A DNA stretch of 64,000 nt from Microbulbifer rhizosphaerae (GTDB lineage Bacteria > Pseudomonadota > Gammaproteobacteria > Pseudomonadales > Cellvibrionaceae): positions 146,333-210,332 of the forward strand of contig NZ_JACHWZ010000010.1 in assembly GCF_014191725.1 (NCBI RefSeq), written 5' to 3'. The notes below the pieces were generated by a model. That model saw only the letters and a list, made by a program, of their open reading frames with translations. It had not been told where the DNA came from and did not search any database. Below, piece after piece: positions 9,641 through 21,388 of this stretch. Numbering within the stretch: the first letter of the stretch is position 1; every line of letters starts with the position of its first letter. Made by a program: the position numbers and the translations under genes.

Positions 9641-11707
9641 TTAAGGGCTCGCCTGCGCGCCCAGGGTTACCCCGGAATAGGCGGAGTAGCCGTGGATGCT
9701 GATATACCAGGTGCCCGCGCTCGGGCTGCTGAAACTGCAGCTCTCGCTGTTGCCGTTGCGGAAGGGCCGGCAGTCGTAGCTGCCGGTGGTGGGCTGGGCG
9801 CCGTAGCGCACGTACAGGTCGCCGTCACCACTGCCGCCGGACATCTGCACGTCCAGCGAGGACATGCCGGAGGACACATCCAGGGTGAAGTGCTGCCAGG
9901 AGCCTTGGTTGCCGGAGAGGTTGGTCTCGGTCCAGCCACTGTCGCCGCCGCTGCTGCTGCCAAAGCTGCCCACCAGGCTCACGCCTGAGAAGCTGCTATA
10001 GGCACGCACCATCACGTAGTAGGTGCCGGCCTGCACATTGGAGATGCTGCAGGTCTCACTGTTACCGCTCAGCCAGGGCCGGCAGTCATAGCTGGAGGTG
10101 GTCGGCGCCGAGCCGAACTGCACGTACAGGTCCGCGTCGCCGCTGCCACCGGAGATCTGGAACTGCAGGTTGGAGGCGCCGGCGGGCACTTCCAGGGTGT
10201 AGTGCAGCTCTTCGCCGGTGCTGGCGGACAGGTTGGCTTCCGCCACGCCGTTTTCCAGCGTGCCGTCGCCCGGATCGGTGCCGCCGCCGCCACCGCCACC
10301 GCCAGCCGCTGCCACTGCGGCCGCGGCGTCTACGATGCCGGAACCACACTGGCTGCAAGACGCGGGGAAGCTGCGCGCGGTGCTCACCAGGGTGGACTCC
10401 ACCTCAGTGGGGGTGATGCTCGGATTTACCGCGTAGAGCAGTGCCGCGGCGCCGGCCACATGGGGGGTGGCCATACTGGTGCCCTGGTAGAAGGCGTAGT
10501 TGTCGTTGGCCGGGCCCTGGGTGCCGCTGTTCAGGGTGGACAGCACGCCGTTGCTGAGTGTGGAGGTGTCGCCGCCGGGTGCCGCCACATCCACCACGCT
10601 GCCGTAGTTGGAGTAGAAGGCGCGGCCGCCGGATCTGTCCACCGAGGCCACGGTCACCACACCGGAGCAGTTGGCTGGGTTCGAGTTGCTGGCGTTAGTG
10701 TTTTCATTGCCCGCAGCCACCACCACGGTGGCACCCAGGTTGCGCGCAGTGTTGATCGCATTCTGGGTGGTGCTGCCGCAGCTGCCTTCGCCGCCCAGGC
10801 TCAGGTTCAGCACCTGGGCCGGGTTGGCATTGGCGGGCACGCCGCTGACGGAGCCGCCAGCGCCCCAGATGATCGCATCGGCGATATCCGAGGTGTAGCC
10901 GCCGCAGCGGCCCAGCACGCGGATCGGCACTACCTTGGCCTTGTAGGCCACGCCGGCCACGCCGATGCCGTTGTTGGTCGCGGCGGCGATGGTGCCGGCG
11001 ACGTGGGTGCCGTGCCAGCTGCTGTTTCTGGCCGGGGAGCCCGAGTAGCAGGCGTTGGCCGGGGTCCAGTCGCCCTCATCGCTGGCGTCGCTGTCGCGGC
11101 CGTCGCCGTCCCGGGAGATTTCCGAATCGGAGATCATGTCGTAGCCCGGCAGCAGGTTGTCCACCAGGTCTGCGTGGGGGCGGTAGCCGGTGTCGATGAC
11201 CCCGACCACCACACCCTCACCCTGGGTGGTGTCCCAGGCGCTCGGCAGGTTCAGGCCGGCGGTGGATTCGAAGTAGTGCCACTGCTCGTTGTAGCGGGGA
11301 TCGCTGGGGATGGCCATGGGCTGCAGCAGCAGGTCGGGTTCCACGTATTCCACGTTGGGGTCCTGCTGCAGGCGGCTGATGATTTCCGCCAGTTCCGTCT
11401 TTCCCTTGCGGCCGTTGAAACGCATCAGCTGGGCGCCGGTAGCCAGGCGCCGCATGTGCTTCAGCTCGGTGCCGGCCAGATGTGAGGCGTTTTCCAGTGC
11501 CGCGCGGGACATGCTGGAGGCGATGCCCATCTGCGAGGAGTTCTTGTACTTGACGATAATACGGTCGGTGACTGCCGCCGTATTGGAGGGGACCGCCGAG
11601 GGCCCGCTGTGTTCCACCGCAGTGGCTGCGAGAGGCGCACCGGCCAGCAGTGCGGCCGCACCGGCCATTGCCGATTTCCGCAGGATGTTTTTAAAAGGTA
11701 CTTTCAT
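9641..11707 (-). CDS. Secreted subtilisin-like serine protease with two PPC domains
   Basis: A 688-residue S8 peptidase. A Sec signal peptide covers about residues 1-30, followed by an inhibitor-like propeptide to about 130. The catalytic triad is D172 (VIDTGYRPHADL), H232 (WHGTHVAGT) and S411 (GTSMATPHVAG), with the oxyanion asparagine in AAGNEN. A polyglycine linker at about 469-476 leads to two tandem pre-peptidase C-terminal domains (about 486-582 and 592-685), each with the DLYV...YDCRP pattern. PPC domains are usually removed or help secretion after export. The enzyme is probably extracellular and used for protein degradation. Confidence 0.93.
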   Translation of the reverse strand: MKVPFKNILRKSAMAGAAALLAGAPLAATAVEHSGPSAVPSNTAAVTDRIIVKYKNSSQMGIASSMSRAALENASHLAGTELKHMRRLATGAQLMRFNGRKGKTELAEIISRLQQDPNVEYVEPDLLLQPMAIPSDPRYNEQWHYFESTAGLNLPSAWDTTQGEGVVVGVIDTGYRPHADLVDNLLPGYDMISDSEISRDGDGRDSDASDEGDWTPANACYSGSPARNSSWHGTHVAGTIAAATNNGIGVAGVAYKAKVVPIRVLGRCGGYTSDIADAIIWGAGGSVSGVPANANPAQVLNLSLGGEGSCGSTTQNAINTARNLGATVVVAAGNENTNASNSNPANCSGVVTVASVDRSGGRAFYSNYGSVVDVAAPGGDTSTLSNGVLSTLNSGTQGPANDNYAFYQGTSMATPHVAGAAALLYAVNPSITPTEVESTLVSTARSFPASCSQCGSGIVDAAAAVAAAGGGGGGGGTDPGDGTLENGVAEANLSASTGEELHYTLEVPAGASNLQFQISGGSGDADLYVQFGSAPTTSSYDCRPWLSGNSETCSISNVQAGTYYVMVRAYSSFSGVSLVGSFGSSSGGDSGWTETNLSGNQGSWQHFTLDVSSGMSSLDVQMSGGSGDGDLYVRYGAQPTTGSYDCRPFRNGNSESCSFSSPSAGTWYISIHGYSAYSGVTLGAQASP

Positions 11708-12179
11708 TGTTGCTCAATGCTCCATGGTTATTCTTATCGGTCGCGTCCGCTTTTTTGTTCAGGCACGCCGTTTGACTCTTCTCTAGTGCTGTATGGATTT
11801 TTTTGTCTGTCCCTCCTTTTTGACTGGGTGAATGGATCGAGTGAAATTTATTTGCACCGATTTAGTGCGAATGGGTGATTTTTCGGGAGAAAGAAGTGCA
11901 ACACGCCAATCAACTTTGTCCTAATGTTTACCTATAACGGAAAGATACTTCCTTACCTCATGGAAAAATAAAGACAAATATCGAGGTTCTGAGCAAAAAA
12001 TGGATTTTTTACAGGATAGGCGGATATGTCCGGATAATACTGAGAAATAGATCTCAGTCACTTTGCCAAAGAGGAGGCGTCTTGTTGCTGATTGAGGAGC
12101 GGTTGAGATAATCCGGGTCGACAGCCGGGGGATAAACCCGGCTGTTTTTTGAGGAAATAACAAAAACACGGGAAATTTC
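11708..12179. other. 472-base intergenic region, AT-richer than its surroundings
   Basis: This gap separates the divergently transcribed protease and DUF805 genes and must hold both promoters. It is clearly less GC-rich than the genes around it. The only structure seen is the terminator-like hairpin at 12121-12150 just before the DUF805 gene. A possible 91-residue reading frame on the minus strand across 11921-12196 has no recognisable features and is not annotated as a gene. Confidence 0.5.
12121..12150 (+). terminator. Terminator-like hairpin ahead of the DUF805 gene
   Basis: A perfect 9-bp stem, ACAGCCGGG with CCCGGCTGT, has a 7-base loop and is followed by a run of T. It points in the + direction and ends 30 bases before the DUF805 start. 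No + strand gene lies upstream, so it would end either a small transcript in the gap or an attenuated leader of the DUF805 gene. Confidence 0.65.
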
Positions 12180-12716
12180 ATGTCCACAGTGGCCAACCCC
12201 TACGCTTCGCCGGAGACCGCAGACCTGGTTCAGGAGAAGGATATACAGCCGGCAGAGCCGAAGATCTTTTCCTTCTCCGGCCGCCTGGGTCGTCTGCGTC
12301 TGGTGACCTATTTACTGGTCTCTTCTTTTATCTTTATGGTGGCCTGCTCGCTGGCAGTGGCCGTGTTCACACCTGTCAGCGCATGGCTGGGAGCCCTGGC
12401 GTACGTTGTCCTGCTGCTGGTCAGCATGGTTTACGGGTTTTCCCTGTATGTACGCCGCCTGCACGATCTGGGGCACTCGGGGATCTGGCTGCTGCTGTTT
12501 GTTTTGCCGTTGGTCAATCTGGGGCTTCTGATCTACCTGCTTTTCTTCCCCGGCAAGGAGGGGACCAACGAATATGGACCCAGGACGATCCCCAATTCAT
12601 CGGGTGTGATCGTCGGCTTTATTCTCAGTATTTTTTTCGGCATTGCGTCTATCGGCATCATTGCCGCGATCGCAATACCCGCATATCAGAATTACGTCGA
12701 GCGGGCACAGATGTAG
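12180..12716 (+). CDS. DUF805 membrane protein with a pilin-like C-terminal helix
   Basis: A 178-residue protein. A polar N-terminus (NPYASPETADL) leads into a DUF805 domain (about 30-130) with the family motif YVRRLHDLGHSGIWLL and about four transmembrane segments. After FFPGKEGTNEYGP a further hydrophobic stretch ends with GIIAAIAIPAYQNYVERAQM. That ending closely resembles the N-terminal alpha-1 helix of type IV pilins, although no prepilin peptidase site (GF-E) is present. DUF805 proteins have no established biochemical role. Transcription probably ends at 12746-12769. Confidence 0.75.
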   Translation: MSTVANPYASPETADLVQEKDIQPAEPKIFSFSGRLGRLRLVTYLLVSSFIFMVACSLAVAVFTPVSAWLGALAYVVLLLVSMVYGFSLYVRRLHDLGHSGIWLLLFVLPLVNLGLLIYLLFFPGKEGTNEYGPRTIPNSSGVIVGFILSIFFGIASIGIIAAIAIPAYQNYVERAQM

Positions 12717-12745
12717 ATCCAGCAATGCTGTGCCGAAGCAAAAAA

Positions 12746-12769
12746 GCCGCTCTGGTGAGCGGCTTTTTT
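12746..12769. terminator. Intrinsic terminator between the DUF805 gene and yicC
   Basis: The stem GCCGCTC with GAGCGGC has a 4-base loop, is flanked by A residues on the left and followed by six T. The symmetry allows it to work in both directions, suiting its place between two convergent genes. Confidence 0.85.
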
Positions 12770-12800
12770 GTTGGTATGGAGGGGTGAAGGGTGGAGAGCG

Positions 12801-13694
12801 CTATTCGATATTTTGCACCTGCTCGCGCATCTGTTCGATCAGCACCTTCAGTTCCACCGCCGCCTGGGTGGTATCGGTCACTGCGGATTTGGATGAGAGG
12901 GTATTCGCCTCCCGGTTGAATTCCTGCATCAGGAAATCCAGCCGCCGGCCGATGGGGCCGCCGCCTTTCAGTACGCGTCGGGTCTCTGCCACGTGGGCGT
13001 CCAGGCGGTCCAGCTCCTCATCCACGTCGGCCTTCTGGGCGAGAAATACCATTTCCTGCTCCAGCCGGTCCCGGTCCAGTTCTGCGAGCAGCTCTTCGAG
13101 CCGCCCGCGCAGTTTTTCCCGCTGTGCCTGCAGGATTTGCGGCAACAGTTCGCGAACCCGCGCGACCTGTTCCTCGACCCGCTGCAATCGGGTTTCGATA
13201 AATTTGCGCAGCTCCGCGCCCTCCCGCTCGCGGTTGGCGTTGAGCTGGCACAGGGCCTCGTCGAAAGCCGCGAGGATCGCCTGTGCCTGCTGTTCAGCAT
13301 CCGTCTGCAGTTCTGCGATAGCGCCGGGCCACTGCAGCAGTTCCAGGGGATTGAGCGGCGCGGTGTTGGGCAGCTCCGCGGCCACGGAATCTGCGGCTTG
13401 CGCCAGTGCGCGGATCAGTTCGCGATTGACTTCCAGGCTGGCGCTCTCGCTGCCGGTGGCTTTGAGGCTGAGGGTCAGCTCCACCTTGCCCCGCGCGAGC
13501 TGCTTGCGCAGCTTCTCGCGCAGCTGGGATTCCAGCGGGCGCGCGGTTTCCGGCTGGCGGAACAGCGGCTCCAGGTAACGGTGGTTGACGGAGCGCAGTT
13601 CCCAGGTGGCGGTGCCGGTAGCGTATGGGGCCTCGGCGCGGCCGAAGGCGGTCATGCTGCGCACACAGTCGTTGTGAACCTTATTGCTGGCCAT
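12801..13694 (-). CDS. yicC: YicC-family endoribonuclease
   Basis: A 297-residue protein of the YicC/YloC family. It begins, after a short extension, with the signature VRSMTAFGRAE, followed by ELRSVNHRYLE, and ends in the DUF1732 domain with the family pattern GRRLDFLMQEFNREANTLSSK. E. coli YicC has been reported to be an endoribonuclease acting on small RNAs. The start at 13694 is chosen for the GGAGAG site 7 bases before it; a longer frame to 13850 would overlap rph. It is divergent from rph, as in Pseudomonas. Confidence 0.92.
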   Translation of the reverse strand: MASNKVHNDCVRSMTAFGRAEAPYATGTATWELRSVNHRYLEPLFRQPETARPLESQLREKLRKQLARGKVELTLSLKATGSESASLEVNRELIRALAQAADSVAAELPNTAPLNPLELLQWPGAIAELQTDAEQQAQAILAAFDEALCQLNANREREGAELRKFIETRLQRVEEQVARVRELLPQILQAQREKLRGRLEELLAELDRDRLEQEMVFLAQKADVDEELDRLDAHVAETRRVLKGGGPIGRRLDFLMQEFNREANTLSSKSAVTDTTQAAVELKVLIEQMREQVQNIE

Positions 13695-13790
13695 AAGTCT
13701 CTCCGCGAAGTGGCCGGGAATCATAGCACAGCCGCCGCGGGCGGCCCGGGCAGGTATAATGTCGCGTTTTGAACCGACCCGAGGTGAATC

Positions 13791-14510
13791 ATGCAGCGTC
13801 CCAGCGGCCGCGCGCCCGAACAGTTGCGCCCCGTGCGCATTACCCGCCACTACACCCGTTACGCGGAGGGCTCCGTACTGGTGGAGTTCGGCGATACCAA
13901 AGTGCTGTGCAACGCCTCGGTGGCCGCCGAGGTGCCGCGCTTCCTGCGCGGTCAGGGCAGCGGCTGGATCACCGCCGAGTACGGCATGCTGCCCCGCTCC
14001 ACCGGCTCGCGCATGGGGCGGGAGGCGGCGCGCGGCAAACAGGGCGGGCGCACGGTGGAGATCCAGCGGCTCATCGGCCGCTCGCTGCGCGCGGCGGTGG
14101 ACCTGAAACTACTGGGTGAAAACCAGATCACCCTGGACTGCGACGTGATCCAGGCGGACGGCGGCACCCGCACCGCGGCGATCACCGGCGCCTGTGTGGC
14201 GCTGGTGGACGCACTGCGCCATATGCAGCGGGAGAAAATCATCGATACCGATCCGCTGGTCAATCTCGTCGCGGCGGTCTCCGTGGGTATCTATGAGGGC
14301 GAGGCGGTGCTGGACCTGGACTACCCGGAGGACAGCCGCGCGGACACCGATATGAACCTGGTGATGGCAGAAGACGGCGGCATGATCGAGGTGCAGGGCA
14401 CTGCCGAGGGGGCGCCCTTTACCGAGGCCCAGTTCTCGCGCATGTTGGCGCTGGGGAAGGCGGGGATCGGCGAACTGACTGCGCTGCAGAAGAAGGCGCT
14501 GGCAGAATAA
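13791..14510 (+). CDS. rph: Ribonuclease PH
   Basis: A 239-residue phosphorolytic exoribonuclease that trims tRNA 3' ends. It begins with [20 protein letters not shown], typical of the family, and carries the conserved [16 protein letters not shown] and [19 protein letters not shown] segments (phosphate-binding arginines). The later motif [18 protein letters not shown] is also diagnostic. The length is normal. It is divergent from yicC across a short shared promoter region. Its TAA stop codon is formed by the first bases of a family C repeat. Confidence 0.96.
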   Translation: MQRPSGRAPEQLRPVRITRHYTRYAEGSVLVEFGDTKVLCNASVAAEVPRFLRGQGSGWITAEYGMLPRSTGSRMGREAARGKQGGRTVEIQRLIGRSLRAAVDLKLLGENQITLDCDVIQADGGTRTAAITGACVALVDALRHMQREKIIDTDPLVNLVAAVSVGIYEGEAVLDLDYPEDSRADTDMNLVMAEDGGMIEVQGTAEGAPFTEAQFSRMLALGKAGIGELTALQKKALAE

Positions 14511-14728
14511 TGCGGACAAATCTGTCGGGAACGGATTTGCACAGCCGAAGGCTGCTCGCGAAGCGAGTGGAGCACAGGGATGTGCTCCATAAATGCGGAA
14601 TGCGGAATGCGGAAAGGCTTCTCTGTGCTCCAAGGCTTTCGCTGTCAACCGTCAGCCCGCGCGCGGCCTATGGCCGTCCCGGCGGCAATCAGCTAGATCG
14701 CGTATTCCGCATTCATCATTCCGCATTA
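14508..14728. repeat. Composite palindromic element, family C copy 2
   Basis: This is a second copy of the element at 4027-4240, again exactly filling the gap between convergent genes. It starts TAATGCGGACAAATCTG, where TAA is the rph stop, and ends ATTCCGCATTA, where TTA is the crc-like stop on the other strand. It holds the hairpin TGGAGC/GCTCCA around ACAGGGATGT (14568-14589) and the AAATCTG and CAGCCGAAGGCTG modules. The right half differs from copy 1 and lacks the REP unit. Confidence 0.8.
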
Positions 14729-15493
14729 AACTTCAAGGTCGTAATCCATAATCACCGGGAGGTGGCTGGAGAAGTCCACGTTCTTGTTGATGGCGCCGTA
14801 CTCGATGCGGTTTTTCAGGGTCTGGGACACTATCTGCATGTCCATCCGCCAGCCGTCCCCCTCGCCCACCCTGCCGCTGGGCCACCAGGTGAACTCGTCG
14901 GCATCTTTGACAACCCTGCGAAAGGCATCCACATAGCCGATGTCGTTGAACAACTGGTCCAGCCAGCGTTGTTCGTGGCGCATAAAGCCGGGGGTGTCCT
15001 GGTAGTCCTGCCAGTTCTGCACGTCGGCCCGGCGGTGGGCCATGCCCCAGTTGCCGCAGAATATAAAGTCGCGGCGCTTGCGGCTGATCTTCACCAGGTG
15101 CGCCTGCATGTCGTCGAAAAACTGCACCTTCTTCTCCAGCGATGCCTCGTCCCTGGCTGCCGGCGCCAGCAGTGAGCCCACGCTCAGGCGCTCGAAATCC
15201 GCCTGCAGATAGCGGCCGTACATATCTTCGCCGTTGGAGAAACCCATGCCGTAGATCAGCGCCTTGGGCTGGTAGCGGGTATAGATGGCGACGCCGTTCT
15301 CGTGGGGATTGCCGGAATCGAAGAAGTAGCTGTAATAGCCGTCGGGATGGAAGATCGGGTGGTCCAGTTCCGGCTCCAGCGAGCGCAGGTCCTGCAGGCA
15401 GACGATATCCGCGTCCTGATCCGCCAGCCAGTCGTAAAGACCGCGCTGCGCCGCCTGGTGCACTCCGTCTACCGACAGACTCACTATTCGCAT
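14726..15493 (-). CDS. crc: Crc-like catabolite repression control protein (inactive exonuclease III fold)
   Basis: A 255-residue member of the exonuclease/endonuclease/phosphatase fold. Gene order (yicC-rph-crc-pyrE) and motifs such as YGRYLQADFERLSVGSLL match Pseudomonas Crc. The exonuclease III catalytic residues are altered: the early NxNG is SVDG, the metal-binding glutamate region reads CLQDLR, the GDxN box is GNWG and SDHxP is SSHLP. This suggests no nuclease activity. In Pseudomonas, Crc works with Hfq to repress translation of catabolic mRNAs when preferred carbon is present. The same role here is inferred. Confidence 0.85.
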   Translation of the reverse strand: MRIVSLSVDGVHQAAQRGLYDWLADQDADIVCLQDLRSLEPELDHPIFHPDGYYSYFFDSGNPHENGVAIYTRYQPKALIYGMGFSNGEDMYGRYLQADFERLSVGSLLAPAARDEASLEKKVQFFDDMQAHLVKISRKRRDFIFCGNWGMAHRRADVQNWQDYQDTPGFMRHEQRWLDQLFNDIGYVDAFRRVVKDADEFTWWPSGRVGEGDGWRMDMQIVSQTLKNRIEYGAINKNVDFSSHLPVIMDYDLEV

Positions 15494-15621
15494 TATTAGC
15501 CCCTTACCAGCGGACTGTGTATGATTACCCGCATTGTCACTAGCATTATTCGACTGTCATTCTCCGACAGGCATCTGTGGAGAAGTCTCCCTTCACCTTA
15601 GCCAATAGTTAATAAATTTCC

Positions 15622-16290
15622 ATGCAGCAGTATCAGCGCGATTTTATCCAACTGGCCCTGGATCACCAGGTGCTGTGTTTTGGCGATTACACACTGAAAT
15701 CCGGCCGCCGCAGCCCCTATTTTTTCAATGCCGGCCGATTCCACACCGGCGCCGCGCTGGCGGCACTGGGGCGGGCCTATGCCGAGGCGATTTTGACCTC
15801 GGGAGTGGAGTTCGATGTCATCTTCGGGCCGGCCTACAAGGGCATACCGCTGGGAGCGGTGACCGCCGTGGCGCTGGCAGAGAAAGGCGTGGACAAGCCC
15901 TTCTGCTACAACCGCAAAGAGGCCAAGGATCACGGCGAAGGCGGAACCTTAGTGGGTGCGCCGCCCGTTGGCAAGGTTTTGATCATTGATGACGTGATTA
16001 CCGCGGGTACCGCAGTGCGCGAGGTCATGCAAATCATCGCCGCGCAGGGGGCGGAGCCCGCCGGCGTGGTGATCGGCCTGAACCGGCAGGAAAAGGCCGG
16101 CGAGGACTGTGAACTGTCCGCTATCCAGCAGGTGGAGCAGCAGTACAATATCCCGGTGATCAGCATTGTGCAGCTGGATCACATCGTCCGTTACCTGCAG
16201 GAGGAGTCGCAAGACAGCGAGACCTTGCAGAAGATAGTGGACTATCGGCGGCGCTACGGCGTCTCCGGCAAACCCGACCAACCCATGTGA
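15622..16290 (+). CDS. pyrE: Orotate phosphoribosyltransferase
   Basis: A 222-residue enzyme of pyrimidine synthesis that joins orotate to PRPP to give OMP. The PRPP-binding loop [13 protein letters not shown] is at about residues 119-131. The orotate-binding region includes [16 protein letters not shown] residues near 22-35 (here [14 protein letters not shown]), and [10 protein letters not shown] is the mobile catalytic loop with its lysine and histidine. The length is normal. It is divergent from the crc-like gene, and the next gene starts 8 bases after its stop. Confidence 0.96.
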   Translation: MQQYQRDFIQLALDHQVLCFGDYTLKSGRRSPYFFNAGRFHTGAALAALGRAYAEAILTSGVEFDVIFGPAYKGIPLGAVTAVALAEKGVDKPFCYNRKEAKDHGEGGTLVGAPPVGKVLIIDDVITAGTAVREVMQIIAAQGAEPAGVVIGLNRQEKAGEDCELSAIQQVEQQYNIPVISIVQLDHIVRYLQEESQDSETLQKIVDYRRRYGVSGKPDQPM

Positions 16291-16298
16291 GAAGAGCG

Positions 16299-16916
16299 AT
16301 GAAAATCGCCCCCCTGTTCCCGGCCGCCGTCCTCGCGCTCTCCGTCGCCTGGGCCCCCGTATGGGCACAACCCGGAAAAAAGGGGGATTTCGAGTTCAGT
16401 GGCAAGGTGCTCTACCGTTATAAGGATGAGCAGGGTGTCCAGGTGTTGGACGACCTGGTGCCGCCCCGCTATGTAGCCGATGGCTACGAAGTGCTCAGTC
16501 TCTCCGGGCGCGTGCTCAAAGTGGTGCCGCCGCAACTCAGCGGCGAGGAGCTGGCGGAACAGCAGCGCCGCAAGGCGCAGCGGGAAGAGGACCTCAAACT
16601 ACTCAAGCGCTACAACAGCGTGGCGGATATCGAGAGCGCGCGCTCGCGCAAACTGGCGGTGGTGAATCAGGATATGGCGATCATGCGCTCCAATATCACC
16701 AGCCTTCACCGGCAGGTAGAGCAGGAAGAAACCGCCGCCGCACGCACTCAGCGCAACGGCCGCGAAGTGCCGCCGGAGCTGCTGGCGCGCATCGCCGACC
16801 TGAAAAAGGAAATCGGGGTGCTGAAGGAGCGCCTGAGCCGGCGCGAAGCCGAGGCGGAGCGACTCAACAAGGAGTTTGATCACGCCGCCAGGCGCTACGC
16901 GGAAATCGCCCCGTAG
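16299..16916 (+). CDS. DUF4124 periplasmic coiled-coil protein
   Basis: A 205-residue exported protein. The signal peptide (about 1-23) ends in WAPVWAQ. A DUF4124-like segment follows (FSGKVLYRYKDEQGVQVLDD...), a small domain common in gammaproteobacterial envelope proteins of unknown function. The rest is charged and helical, with heptad-like leucine spacing that suggests a coiled coil at about 125-195. The ATG at 16299 has GAGAAGAG ahead of it and is preferred to the GTG at 16287. It probably shares the pyrE transcript. Its TAG stop lies inside the GTAGGGTGCGC repeat that follows. Confidence 0.7.
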   Translation: MKIAPLFPAAVLALSVAWAPVWAQPGKKGDFEFSGKVLYRYKDEQGVQVLDDLVPPRYVADGYEVLSLSGRVLKVVPPQLSGEELAEQQRRKAQREEDLKLLKRYNSVADIESARSRKLAVVNQDMAIMRSNITSLHRQVEQEETAAARTQRNGREVPPELLARIADLKKEIGVLKERLSRREAEAERLNKEFDHAARRYAEIAP

Positions 16917-16965
16917 GGTGCGCCGTGCGCACCGTTGCTCGGGCGGTGCGCGCGGCGCACCTTAC
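16913..16965. repeat. Palindromic repeat, family E copy 1
   Basis: GTAGGGTGCGCCGTGCGCAC (16913-16932) pairs with an inverted copy ending GGTGCGCGCGGCGCACCTTAC at 16965, around a short spacer. A close relative is at 18955-19015. The first bases (TAG) form the stop codon of the DUF4124 gene. Confidence 0.8.
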
Positions 16966-16978
16966 ACTCGACTACTCT

Positions 16979-17211
16979 TAGAGCCCGTTTGGACTCTCGT
17001 GCGAAACTCTCCAGGGCCGGGTGGGGTGCCGCTTTCCGGGACCGGATGACTCGCGCCATCCCTGGCGTTCGCCCTGCGGGCGCCTTCGGCGTCCAAATCT
17101 GCTCCGGCAGATTTGTGAGGCAGGGATGCCGATTACGAGCGTACAAGGACGTGGACGTATTAAAGGGGGGCGCCCAGCCCGTGTCCCGGAAAGCGGTACC
17201 CCACCCGGCCC
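16979..17211. repeat. Long palindromic element, family D copy 1
   Basis: Arms at 17014-17042 and 17183-17211 are complementary at 28 of 29 positions (GGGCCGGGTGGGGTGCCGCT and on through CCGGGAC). The left edge TAGAGCCCGTTTGGACTCT resembles the outer arm of the element at 23357-23538. The 140-base core holds AAATCTGC...GCAGATTT and GGCAGGGATGCC. A core segment (GATTACGAGCGTACA) is shared with copy 2 in reverse orientation. Together with the family E palindrome it fills the 318-base gap between the DUF4124 gene and slmA; no gene is seen. Confidence 0.8.
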
Positions 17212-17234
17212 CGCACTGAGGTCGAATTTTCCTC

Positions 17235-17840
17235 TTACTGCGCCAGTGCCGTCTCGCGAAAGAATCCCGCCATCAATACCGGCCACTGCTCTGCCCAGTA
17301 CTCGGTGGGCTTGCGCTTGAAGCCGCTGCGCACGTACTGCACGATGCGCCCTTCGGCGCTGGCCAACAGCAGGTTGGCGGCGCCGCCGAGGGGAATTGCC
17401 GGGCGCAGCTGCTCGCGCAGCTCCGCCTCACGCAGGATCTGTTTCAACTGCGTTTCCAGACGGTCGAAGAATTGCAGAATGCGGCCGTGCAGCCGTTCAG
17501 TCTCGCCGGTGAGAGCATCCCCGGTGAGCAGCCGGGTGATGCCCGGATTGCGCTCGCAGAAGGCCAGCAGCAGGTGCAGGATTTTCTGGCAGCGCGCCAG
17601 GGCGGAGGGCTCCTCCTGCAGGATCAGGGACACGCGGCTGAAAACGGTGTCCTCGATAAACTCAATCAGGCCCTCGAACATCTTGGACTTGCTGGGAAAG
17701 TGGCGGTACAGCGCCGCCTCGGAAAAGCCCACTTCCTTGGCCAGGGCCGCGGTGGTAATGCGGGCGCCGGGACTGGCCTCCAGCATGTGCGCCAGGGCCT
17801 GCAGTATCTGTTGGCGCCGGTTGATTTTTTCGCTGCTCAT
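17235..17840 (-). CDS. slmA: Nucleoid occlusion factor SlmA (TetR family)
   Basis: A 201-residue TetR-family protein that starts [20 protein letters not shown]. Its helix-turn-helix is [20 protein letters not shown] with [20 protein letters not shown] after it, as in SlmA, and the C-terminus has [17 protein letters not shown]. In E. coli SlmA bound to chromosomal sites breaks up FtsZ polymers so that septa do not form over the nucleoid. Its place next to argB and coaBC matches other gammaproteobacteria. The upstream frame extension to 17927 is rejected because the family starts at this methionine. Confidence 0.93.
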   Translation of the reverse strand: MSSEKINRRQQILQALAHMLEASPGARITTAALAKEVGFSEAALYRHFPSKSKMFEGLIEFIEDTVFSRVSLILQEEPSALARCQKILHLLLAFCERNPGITRLLTGDALTGETERLHGRILQFFDRLETQLKQILREAELREQLRPAIPLGGAANLLLASAEGRIVQYVRSGFKRKPTEYWAEQWPVLMAGFFRETALAQ

Positions 17841-17984
17841 TGACTGCCTTGTTGTTATGCCTTTGAGAGTAAGCGCCTGTCTGGAATCTCTCTCTCTCGG
17901 CCCGGAGAGTTGTGTATAAAATTCCAAACAGGCCCTAAGCGGGAGCCGCCGCCGGCTCTGCCGGCTGGGAGAGGCGCGGGAATC

Positions 17985-21376
<3,392 letters not shown>

Positions 21377-21388
21377 GAAAGATTCCAA

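Noticed and set aside
11921..12196. 91-codon minus-strand frame in the protease-DUF805 gap
   Set aside because: It overlaps the DUF805 start and the terminator-like hairpin, has no good ribosome site and no recognisable motif.
16287..16298. GTG start for the DUF4124 gene overlapping the pyrE stop
   Set aside because: The ATG 12 bases later has a proper GAGAAGAG site and gives a better signal peptide.
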